A stretch of DNA of 64,000 nucleotides from Anadara kagoshimensis (Eukaryota > Mollusca > Bivalvia > Arcoida > Arcidae): NCBI GenBank assembly GCA_021292105.1, contig CM037862.1, positions 4,634,895 to 4,698,894 of the forward strand, read 5' to 3'. The notes under the pieces were generated by a model. The model worked only from the letters and a program-made list of their open reading frames with translations. It had not been told where the DNA came from and made no database searches. Position numbers and translations under genes: made by a program. This document shows, piece by piece, positions 45,392 to 56,428 of this stretch (the first letter of the stretch is position 1; every line of letters begins with the position of its first letter).

Positions 45392-47343
45392 TACTTTTTA
45401 TTTGACACAAAATTACATAACAGTCATTCATAAAATATTGTTACAAAACAAACTCACTTGAACAATACAATGATAATACTTATACATCAATACAAGTGCA
45501 GTACAATATTTTATGGGCAGTTCTCTTTTTTAAATATCTTAAATAATAAAATAACAATAATAACAATAAAATAATAATGAAGCACTTATATCTGAAAAAT
45601 TATGTATGGTTAAATTGAGGATAATCTAAAAAACAGACTTGTTATTGCTAAGAGGGATCATGATACACTTTACAGATTCAATATTGAGTCGATTTCATTC
45701 CAAATATTTGATTTTCGATCTCTCCTTACGGGATATTACAGTGATACCGAAAATTAAATAATTTTTTTGAAAAGTTACTAAACATGAACGAACATTTAGT
45801 TATTTGTATTCATTCTTCAAAGGTGCAAATAATAATTAGTAAGTAGCAGACACAAGTTGAGCGGTTGCTTCGATTTTTGGACACCAAATATAAATTCCGA
45901 TGTTGATTTGGAAATTTCATAATTTTGTGTAATTAAGTTTTTGGTTAAAGAATAGCAATTATTTTTGGTATACAATGTATGTGCATTTATAGAAATTATG
46001 TTGGACTGTATCTTTAAATTCACCACAAAAAGTATAAAGTTCGGTTTCAATAAGTTTACATTTCATCGATTTGATATTTGTAAAGTATATTCGATGGTTT
46101 ATTTTTAATTGATAGGATTGTAGTTTCGAATTGTCTGTTATATAAAAAAGGTATCTGGTATGTTTGATCCCAAATATGTCACTCAATGTTGATATTGGGT
46201 TTATTGTTCCACGACCATTGATATGGTGTTCTTTTATATTCGTCACAAATATTTTATAAAAGCCTTTTGTTATTTTTCTGTAAGATTTTAAAAGGGTCTA
46301 TGTGCTTGTTTGTAATCTGATCTATTATATTTATGTTAGTCTCTTTTAAAGTTTTTCTCCAAGATTTTAGCAAAGAACTAATCAGTTCATTATACAGTAC
46401 ATCACATAATAAATTGTAGGAAATCAATTGGATATGTATTTTATATAGTTTCTGTCTGTCCTTAGCAACGAGTATAGTACCGTTGACAACAAGGTACTAT
46501 TGTTTTTTAAGCGGCAACTATAATTTTACACGCGCCACCGTGGGAACGAGAACACAAGTTTGTAAACAAACCTGGCGTCAAGATTGGACGACGAGGACAA
46601 AGATAAATTCATATCTGACCAGATTGTACACTACACAATTGGAATTGCCTTGTGTCTAAATGTCTGACTGTTAATTAAAAGGTCAGCAATGGTTAGATTA
46701 CACAATGCATTAAAGTGTCAGTTGATGTACTAAACATTATTATTTTTCCTCCAGGACTAGTGCTACGCTAGTATTGTCTTGGGGAGTATAGAAGCACAGA
46801 TCTCTCAAGAAAACATGAAACATAATACTGTATGAAAATAGTTCAATGATAAACTAAAGGTTGCCTTGCACTCTTCAAACGTAAATAATTTGCCTTCGTT
46901 ATTTTTAAGATCATTGATACAAAACAGACATTTTTAACATGGTTTTCAAAATTATCATTTTTATAGGTATATGTGGATTAACCATAAGCATTGTAATAAA
47001 ATGTTATTAGAGGTTGCGGTAGGGGACTCTTGAATAACTGATCAACGTTTAAAAACTGACTACCACAACGAATTAAATTAAATTGATACTTTAATAAATC
47101 CATCTTTATGTATTTGTAGTAAATTATCCCCTGCAACCGTTCTAGTTTATCTACCAGAAGAATTTTCCAGGCTGACTGATTTAGTGGACCTAATATTTTC
47201 AGTAACCAGGACATTTTCATTGCACGACAGACGGACAATATTTGTGGAACTTTAAGTCCACCTTCTTTATAACGATTTAAAACTATTGTTCTCTTTATTT
47301 TATTCACCTTTTCATTACATATAAAGCATATATATCGGATCGC
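45392..47343 (-). mobile_element. LINE (L1/Tx1-like) 3' end, right arm
   Basis: The mirror of 6509-8460. Readable frames are N-R-Y-K-E-G-G-L-K-V-P (46978-47307) and the C-terminal knuckle block Y-T-F-C-G-E ... H-N-F-Y-K-C (45959-46246). The same 400-base non-LINE stretch (about 46440-46830) splits the two. It is broken, with no RT core. Confidence 0.75.
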
Positions 47344-47344
47344 A

Positions 47345-47474
47345 TATACCAGTTTTAACTTAATTATTTGTAAAATTTCTGATTTATTTATTTATTTAAA
47401 CTACTGACATATTGAGTACCAGATTTAACTTAATTTTCTGTAAAATTTCTGATTTTATTTACTTATTTATCAAG

Positions 47475-47505
<31 letters not shown>

Positions 47506-47708
47506 TATTTTTATTTATTTATTTATTTATTATATTATCTCTAACCTGCAAAACATTTTGTATCCTAGCTATAACCTAATTCTCTGTAGAATCTCTGATT
47601 TATTTATTTAATGTAGGCCTTATTTATTTATTCCTGTTGGAGTCCTAAATGAAAAAAAAGTTTATCTCCACCAACAAACACATGCAGGTGAGGATGGCTC
47701 TTGCAAAA

Positions 47709-47779
<71 letters not shown>
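47345..47779. repeat. TTTA/TAAA microsatellites (right arm)
   Basis: Two arrays, at 47470-47530 (TTTA, interrupted) and 47705-47779 (TAAA), joined by the duplicated CAGAAATTTTACAG-type units. Confidence 0.9.
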
Positions 47780-47780
<1 letters not shown>

Positions 47781-47799
47781 CGATAAATCGATAAATACA

Positions 47800-49479
47800 G
47801 TACAGACCTGTCCAACGTTTAGTACCCAGCTAACGAACTAGTGCCGAATTGACAGCCCATATTGGTCCCTCGTTTGGTCTTTATATCGACAGCAGTTGTC
47901 ATCTATATCTCGGCAGCTTTTCGGCCGCTACCTTTCCATCCCTTAGGCACTTGGTAGTCGAGCTTTGACTTCTTCTTGTGAGCTCAGTGTTCAACTTTCG
48001 ACAGGACTGTACATTGCGTGTACTGTGTATACAGTAGACAGTTGACCTATATATTTGACACGGGGAACGTTGTTTACGTCATTACGTTGGAACCATGTTT
48101 ATCAAGGTCGCGGCTATATTTGTTTTCATTGACAATAAGACGTACTGAAATTATGCTGTTGAATTTTTGCGATTTTCGCATATTTAACCCTCATGCACCA
48201 AGTACGATAATTTACTGGCGGATACTATATTAATATTTCTGACATTGTATTAAAATTTTTAGGAAAACTATTCTTTACACAAAAAACGTACCAGTTTCAA
48301 AAATGGAGAAGAAATTTTTGTTCATTGTCAAGCGAAATCGGTTATCGTCGGGATATCAGTAATTTTTAGTAAATGTTGCGTTTTATCTCGAACTTTTTTA
48401 TCCATGTAGAAAGTTTAGTTAATTTCCCACACGCTTGCATCATATTCGTAGCTAGAAATGTTTATTTTATGGTATATTTTATTTTATGGTATAAAACGAT
48501 TCTGAAAAAATTTTTTTCGGGTTCAGACACTTGCCAAAAAGTAATCCCTTTTTATTTACCGCGGAAGGTCTCAAAAATTAAAACCAACGCACAATTTGGA
48601 CTTGGCTATCCTAAGTTTTATTTGTGATGAATTTAACCTTTCACAGTTCTTCACTTTTGCTCTTTTTATGCTTTTAAAATCATCAAATGTTGTCCTTTGA
48701 CCCCAGGTTAAGTGACATGGTGATATTCTTTGACCCTCGAAACATGTTCTCAATTTTATAAGTCACGTCCTACAATTTGCTACCTAAGTCTCTATAGTTT
48801 GTAGCAAACATATACGCAGTTACAAAATAAAATGCACATATGACCTGTAAAATTTACCAATTTTGCCCGAACTGCAAAGGGTGAATAATATTCGTTTCGT
48901 AAGCATATACACCTAACCATCCCTCCAGTCATATATGTACATATATTCCATTAATCTTACCTTTAACTGTTGTGATGCGTCAACAAATGTATTTTAACAT
49001 ATATATCTTATCTTTAATCGATTATCAAAGCTTACACATAATTAACTCTAATTTGTCTTATTTTTATATGTTAGCAAATGACAAATGATCAAACGACTTT
49101 CAAATGTAAATTACAGAATAAACATTATTCTTTACTGCACATATGCGGAGTTTGAATGATTCATTCCCTGCTGGATACTTATGAGGTAACATCTTTATTT
49201 CTTGAAATCGGTTCATTTTAGTTGCCATTGTGTCTTGGGTTTCAGGAATGGTTGTAAATTATTGACAATCATGTATTGTTTATTTCCATACATTTTTTTG
49301 CAACTGCATCTTTATATCTCCAAATATTGCTTTGAATCGCAATGGTATCATTTGTATTTTTTTTGCAATTGTATCTATGAAGCAGAGAAAATATGCGATT
49401 ACATTTGTCAAGAACGTAATCATGACAACCATCATAAAATATGAGATTAAGTGTTCAGATTTAACAATCATCCCTTGCC
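47800..49479. other. Spacer, mirror of 4386-6055
   Basis: No gene recognised. It carries the dispersed segment shared with 54872-54930 (here about 48910-48975). Confidence 0.5.
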
Positions 49480-49762
49480 TCACCAAAATAGTTCACCGGG
49501 TAAAGTTCTCGCTTCCTATCTGGTGAGATGTAGGGGTTCAAATACAGTCAAATGACTGTTCTTCGCCAAGATTTATTGATTCAGATATGAAAGCCCCGGG
49601 GTCCTTCGGAAAAGACCTGAAACCAATGCCCAAAGTCAGGCGTGACAGGTTCAAAATCCCTACCAGTACATTGCCCTGAAAGCAATGCAAAAGCTTTTTC
49701 GCCTATATCTTGCGACGTCTCAATATATGCGAAATATCTTTGACTGGGACGTAAAACCTCAT
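49480..49762 (-). repeat. Mollusc interspersed repeat, right arm
   Basis: The mirror of 4095-4375, relatively GC-rich, with AAAGACCTGAAACCAATGCC and CGTGACAGGTTCAAAATCCC on plus. Confidence 0.6.
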
Positions 49763-50217
49763 TCAACCACTCAATCAGCCACTTGTCTCACATGTGCAAT
49801 TTGTCATGTATTCAATGTACATCAAGATTAAGTATATTTTTTGACATGTCTACGTCATCATTTCTAATTTCAGCGTCAGTTTTGGCAACAGAAAAAAGAA
49901 CATCGGAATCAGTAAAGGCCGTTATATTATCCGCATTGAAATATGCTCCAGACAGTAGAGGGGCAACAGGGCGACATAATCAAAAGTAAATTTAAAAAAA
50001 AAATTTCTTATTTCAGTTGTTTGTGATTGCCCTTTGTAATGGGGTTCACCGCTATATCACGTGATAACCTCTAACATTTGTGTGGAACACTTTTTCCCAT
50101 GGATATGGAATCATGAAAGATGGGGATTTGTTACATTAACGTTTTACAAAACGTTCTTCACACACGTTAAGCGTTATTGACGTGTAACAGTTGCAAACCC
50201 CATTTTGACAATTAAAG

Positions 50218-50425
50218 ACTCTCTGGGTTACATAGATAGTGACTGTTCTTCACGAAGATTTCTACATTTAGAAATGGAAGTCTCGGAGTCCTTGTGAAAA
50301 GACCTAAATATTGATGCCCCCAGACAGGCGTGACTTGTTAAAAAACCCTTGAAGTTTATTGTCCTGAATACACTACAAGGTTAGACTTTCGGCCATTTCA
50401 CCACCTATACCTGGCGATCGACGTC
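50218..50425 (-). repeat. Diverged mollusc repeat copy, right arm
   Basis: The mirror of 3432-3640, an older relative of 49480-49762 lying about 500 bases away in the same orientation. Confidence 0.55.
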
Positions 50426-50658
50426 AAACAACATGTGAACAACATTGAAAACACTGTTTACATCATTGCTGTAAAAGCGTTGAAACAACGCCATTATAAA
50501 CCTTAAATCAAAAAGGAATACAACGTTGAAACATAGTTGATATCCGACGTTGATTCAACGTAGGTTTTTCAACGTCAAAACATTTTGCAAATACAACCTG
50601 TTTTCCACGTTGATTCAAAGTAGGAATAAACCTTGTATCAACGTTGTTTCAACGTTAT
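50420..50658. repeat. CAACGTTGA array, right arm
   Basis: The mirror of 3202-3440. CAACGTTGA, TTCAACGT and TTGATTCAACGT recur in both orientations. Confidence 0.75.
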
Positions 50659-50854
50659 TTTGTTAATTAGGTATCTTCAATCATTGCTTTATTCTAGTTG
50701 CAATTATATGTATTATATTTCCTACCATGTTCCCATTTCATTTGCAATGATGTTCTGTATATTCTATAAAGGACCCTATACTTAGATGTATTTGACGTCA
50801 CATATTTCCTTATTCCTTTCATTCTAAATTTTTATTTCATATAAAAGTGAAAGA

Positions 50855-51040
50855 AACATGGAACATTAGGGCGTAAAATATATCGCGGACAATTCTGGAC
50901 ACACAGACATCAAACTTACCAACAATACTGTAATGACGGCCATACAACTATTTAAGTGCCCTGATAAGCTTACGCTTGCATTATCCATTGGTCAACATTT
51001 TATTTAAAAGCAGCATTTTCGTTGTATTATGTTCCCGTAG
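50855..51040 (-). mobile_element. Old Penelope-like RT C-terminal fragment, right arm
   Basis: The mirror of 2820-3005, with the K-F-D-V-S-like end still legible in reverse complement. Confidence 0.65.
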
Positions 51041-51469
51041 TATAGACAAGCTAAGAAGAATTGTGAAGTTCCAGGCGATGATTCATAAATATTTTTGACA
51101 TTATATATACAATGTTATTTTTATAACGAACAACCACCTGTCGCTCCGATTTCATGTTTTTATCTGTTGTTTAATGTATCTTAGCAATAAGTTATCCTAC
51201 GTCTGAGTTGTTATCTTTACATTTCATTTTCAATATTTTAGAGAAATAAAATAGACAAATGTAGATATCAAAAACATAAACACTCCAGTATATTATGAAA
51301 TCAAGCCTAAATATACGTACCGTTGTTTAAGCCATAACCTCAAAAGCAAAGCAGCAAACCATGGAAAACGTCGGCATATTACGCGAACCACGTGTAGCAC
51401 AGAGCTGTTTACTCATAGAATTTTATAATTATTTCACTTTCAATATAGAGGCTTTTCACTCTCAAATCT

Positions 51470-51600
51470 GATTTAACACATTATGTGTATAGCTAGCTAA
51501 ACAGGGAGTGTGTACCCTCACTAAGTACCTGGTCTCACTTACCTGATGAAAGTTCACGTGTTTAACGAAATTTGACAGTTTTCAAAGTTTATGCCTTGCT
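51470..51600 (+). mobile_element. Penelope-like tail fragment, right arm
   Basis: The mirror of 2260-2390: GCTAGCTAAACAGGGAG, then CACTTACCTGATGAAAGTTC and TTTATGCCTTGCTTTAGG. Confidence 0.65.
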
Positions 51601-51774
51601 TTAGGATTTCGATTTGTAAAGCAGGTACAAAACAAGTGTGTTATTCCGGCTGATCAGCCACCTAACAACATAATTCTTTAGGATTCTACTGTTAATTTTA
51701 AAATTAGATAATACTGTCAGTCTTATCAGTCTATTCATACTCCCGTAACTCAAGTTTATGAGCATTATATATTG

Positions 51775-52395
51775 AACTTTTGTCAATAAGTTAACTTAGT
51801 AAAAAATATTTAATTGCTCGAACGACTGCCTGTGTTGTATTTGAAGCCTGTGCCACGTTTCAGCGATGTATGGTTGAAAATTTAGCAGGGTGTGCTGTCT
51901 GTAGCAGGTTCTGTATGATTTAATAATAAAATTCAATTGATTTTAAAATTGACGAGTGACAATTAATTTTCCTATATTTAATAAATAATACTCGTCTCAT
52001 GTATTTGGTTATGTCTAGGCTAACATTTAGAACTCAGTTTGATCACATTTTCGCGGTCTGTTTCTGGATGGAATAAATACAACTAAACGCCAATTTTATC
52101 AGCTATAAGGTTTTCTATGTCTTCCCAAAATAATTACGAATCATATAACATATACAGGTGCACGTCAGAGTCGTTAAAGTTTTGTCCATCCATCATATTA
52201 TACGTCGCTACATCAGCATTATTTATACTGTCCACCACGTTAGTTACTCCAAAGGTTACTTATATGACGTCACACACGGATCAGCCTCAATGTGGGTCGT
52301 TTCCAAAAACAAGGCACAATTCAAGGCCTTCAAACCGCTATAACTTTCTTATTTGGTCATCAATTTTGATGCAGTTTCGATTTTGTGATATCGAA
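51775..52395 (-). mobile_element. Decayed Penelope-like 5' region, old copy, right arm
   Basis: The mirror of 1465-2085. It is more diverged than 29340-29990, so it represents an older insertion of the same family. Confidence 0.5.
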
Positions 52396-52909
52396 TAAAA
52401 ATTTTCGTTACAGGTACTCTTTAATTAGTACCTTTCTAAAAATAATTTCTTGATCTTCCTTACTTGTACTTAGTCCGTATTTACACACAAATCTATAAAA
52501 GCAAAGGTATATACATTTAGCACGGTTCTCTTAATGTACTACTAAATCATTATGAGTTATTCTGGCACTAATTGTGACAGAAAACAACACAAAATAAGCA
52601 GAGAGAAGTAGTAAAGTTTTGTGAAGTTTTCACCTGTATAATATATACTGAACAAACCTTAACATCTATAATGTTAATATTTCATCTTGATACAATAAAC
52701 AGAGAAACTAGAGTAATGAACTAACATCTCGCTTCACTAACATTACGGGTGATACATGTCTAGATTTATTGTATAAAAATATAACCTGGCTTTATATTCT
52801 ATGAAGAAGTGTGTTTCGAAAGAAAAAAATGTTTGAAAATCACATATTTGCAAAAAAGGCACAATTTAACAATGGAAATTTAAAAAAATAAAAAAAAAAT
52901 AAAAACAAA

Positions 52910-52980
52910 ATCCGGGTGGGATTTGAACTCATATCGTACAGGCTACAAAGCGTCCTAGCTACTCAGTGAGTTAACCATAG
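52910..52980 (-). repeat. tRNA-derived SINE-like head, right arm
   Basis: The mirror of 880-952. Plus-strand text GGATTTGAACTC and CTACTCAGTGAGTTAAC are the B- and A-box complements. Confidence 0.5.
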
Positions 52981-53394
52981 CAATTAGTGTCAACGGTGTT
53001 CAAATATATCATCAGTTACATGTGCAGTGGTCAATTTTAGTTTTCCCTATTTTTCATTGACCATTTTCTCCTTATAGGACCACTTTTCTTGAGACCTCTT
53101 GAAAATTGCATTTTGTAAATATTTTCGGAAACAGTATCGTAAAAATTGGTCTTCCGATGAGAACACATTAAAATAATTATCAAAGATTAATGACATGTTT
53201 GTATCAATAAAAACAATTATACTAATTCATGACGAAATGCATTTATGTATAAAAAAACAAATAAAAAGATGTGTATACCAAGAGGATTTGTAATGAAACA
53301 ATGCTTGTATATGAGAAATAAATGTAATAAAAGCGTTTGGATATGAACAAAACGACAAAGCATAAATACCTATCTAAACCACAATTGAAGTATT

Positions 53395-53500
53395 TTTTTA
53401 ACCAGCAAGTTAAATTAAACATGTAAACTTCAACCAGGGAGTTAGGGCTGAGTATCTGGAAGGGTTAGCAGTTCCTGTTTAGCTAGCCGCACCCACCACT
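53395..53500 (-). mobile_element. Diverged Penelope-like tail, right arm
   Basis: The mirror of 363-470: CCTGTTTAGCTAGCCGCACC preceded by the eroded hairpin region. Confidence 0.7.
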
Positions 53501-53893
53501 GTTATACATGTATGTGTATACAAGAGAGACGGAGGTCCTATGATGTGGCAATGATAGGTGTAACAACAACAATGTGTATAAAAAGAAAGAAACGAATGGA
53601 GTCGTATATGCATATCATTAACCAACTGCAATACACGTTTTGTAAATAAAAATATTGTAATATTGTAACTTTTGAGTTTGAGAAAGAATGGCCAAAGAAG
53701 CTAAAATCTTCAAGCGTGTAATGAAAACTGAAAATAATAGGAACAAGGAACTATGGTATGTCAAATATGTAATAAAGCATTGGTTGTAAACAATAACTGT
53801 TATCAGGAATGTTTAGAGGGAACAACAACCAAAAAAGCAGTGTTTTGACACAATCAAAAAATGAAAAACAAGAGAAAAACAAATTAAATTAAA

Positions 53894-54580
53894 TACCAAA
53901 TATTTTAATATAAGAATAAAAAGACAAAAAAATACAACTTTTAATGTACATAATTGAATATTTTTACAAAATGTTTAAAACGAATCTATTTAAAAATTAA
54001 AAAACTAAGTACATGTAATTTAAGAAAAATTAATCAAAATGTTGTCCAGTTTAGAGAGGTTCAAATTTAAGGACATAAGCAACTAGGGACAGAAAATTTG
54101 TCCGGTGTCCGAAATAAATAAGTAAACAAATTTAAATAACAAAGAAAAAACACAATAAGAAAAAAATCAAATAAAATAATTTTTATAGAGATAAAAAATA
54201 TTTTAAAATTAAATTTGTGTCCATGAATAATTGAATTAAATACCAAATATTTTAATATAAGAATAAAAAAAACAAAAAAATATAATTTTTAAACGTACAT
54301 AATTGAATATTTTTACAAAATGTTTAAAACGAATCTATTTAAAAAGAAAAAACAAGTAAATGTAATTAAAGAAAAATAAATCAAAATATTGTTCGGTTTA
54401 GAGAGGTTCAATTTTAAGGACATAAGCAACTTGGGACTGAAAATTTGTCCGGGCGTCAGGAATAGAGAGTGTCCGGTTTAGAGAGGTTTTTGTTAGTTAA
54501 AATAAAGAAGGATAAATTCGGGACCAAATAATCTGTCCGGTTTAGAGAGTGTCCGGTTTAGAGAGGTTTCACTGTAGCTA
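53894..54580. repeat. Two-unit tandem duplication, period 347
   Basis: TACCAAATATTTTAATATAAG occurs at 53894 and 54241, and GACATAAGCAACT then GGGAC at about 54073 and 54420. Each unit ends with GTCCGGTTTAGAGAGGT-like text, and a third partial set of that phrase lies at 54535-54575. It lies just outside the inverted repeat as seen. Confidence 0.8.
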
Positions 54581-56428
54581 TAAACCACAATACAAGGTTT
54601 TTAACGAGAAATGAGTTATAAGTTTACTATATATCATATATCATAAATATGATATAATTTTATTTAAAAATCGAGATTTATATACATTAAATTAAAGAAT
54701 TAGGAGTTAGTCATGATATAATACAGACCAAACAGAAAACAATGATGCAATATAGATTTGACAAATTAGAAAGGAGTGTATCTGGTTAGATAATCGAATA
54801 CAAGATAGTATATATAAGAAGAATACAGGTATGTTGAATTGTGATCAAGCACAAGTTGGCACTCCTGAACAGTTAAAGGTAAGAGTAATATAATATATGT
54901 ATGAGTGGAGGTTTGGTTAGATATATACATGTACATATTGTACTCTTTCAACAACATGTAGAAACTGAATGGACACTAAACGTCTGTATAGTGTGTTGAA
55001 ACTGCTTCAGCGCCAAAAGATTTTGTAGACTATTTTGGCTCATATTTTTCGTGTCTAGGGTCTTAACACAATACGGCGTTAGCGATACTGACACTATGAT
55101 TTTTGTTTCATTTGTATGTATTCGTATTGCGAAGAAACGAAAATATATGTAGAAGACTTATAATTACTTTTAAGTGATTTCAAATATAACATAATGTTTG
55201 TGCATAACTGCTTGATTCTATATTTCATGATTTTAAATTTATATACACATGTATATTTTTTACAATTTATTATTATTATTTGAGCATAACAAAAATGATT
55301 ATACAAATAAGCATAATAAAGATTACATCCACATGTCTACAAAATACCGGTATATGATGTTTACAATATTTCTACATCAGTTATATAGTAATAGATAATT
55401 ATAACAACAAAATACATCATAAACAAAAATTGTAAGGTTGGAATTACATCTCAGTACTAAATATTTCGTAGTATTTTTCCAAATATTTGATAATATAGGG
55501 TTATTGAGCTGATATCGTGAAATGTTGTCCCGAGTTGACTCGACATTTGCACGAGCTTGCGAGTACCAATTTTTATTATATAGCAAAATAAATTTCGGTT
55601 GCCTACCAGTAGTACTTTATCTAAAAGTATCATTTCGTCTTACACTACATCAATATCGCACTAGCTCTTGTATACGGATGTAAGAACTAGCGCAATACGA
55701 TAACAACACAGCCATGACGTCGTCAGCCATGTAACAACAATTGTAGGACGTCATAAGCAATAACGTCATGTGACAAAGCATGCAATATGAAAAACTGATT
55801 CGGGAAACATCGGACTGGAACAAAGTTTGCGTGCAAATATCGATATATATTGCGCGCTTACACCTCGGGATTTATCAATATATTTCTATGCGGTGCATAT
55901 AATGCTATATAATAAAGTTATATATTATATGTTTAATATTTTCTTTCAAATTGCATTAAAATTCATTGCTAAAAATCCTGAATTTTTTGTAAGTAACCGA
56001 AATACCTAGTTAGGAATGCGCACAAAGAATAAGAATCAAAATACCACAATATAGGTTGTTTAAAATTACACTTGTATTGCGAAACAACTTAAAAGTCTAC
56101 CAATTGAAATTTTATAGAAGATGTTCCTGTTACTATGAATGCTTGACAACACTAAAGTACATTTTATAGCAAGCAACTAGACACAACTAGATTTATTTAG
56201 AAAACTGACAGAGAATAATGTGTTCAAAATGTAAAACGTTTAGGGCTTTGTTTAATAATAAATAATATGTAAGAATATTTTGAACAAATATAAAAAATCA
56301 ACCCTAAAAATTGACTGTAAAAGAAGAAAATACAGTTATCAGAGGGTGTAGCTTTTTGTCGCTAGTTTTAATGTGTATTTGCATTTGGTAGTTTATCTTT
56401 ATATTACAGGTTTCTTTCTTTAGAGAAA
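54581..56428. other. Upstream flank of the lectin gene
   Basis: No supported ORF. 54872-54930 is the dispersed segment also seen at 4880-4950. At 55662-55697 GCACTAGCTCTT pairs imperfectly with AAGAACTAGCGC. Close to the start codon, TTATATTACAG just before 56411 could be an acceptor of a 5' non-coding exon. The promoter cannot be placed. Confidence 0.45.

Larger units (their letters stand above)
27371..53862. repeat. Right arm of the giant inverted repeat
   Basis: The reverse complement of 1-26370. It is about 120 bases longer than the left arm and contains the only uninterrupted RT frame. The arm reaches at least 53862, the partner of window base 1; its true outer end cannot be seen because the left arm leaves the window. 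Confidence 0.95.
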
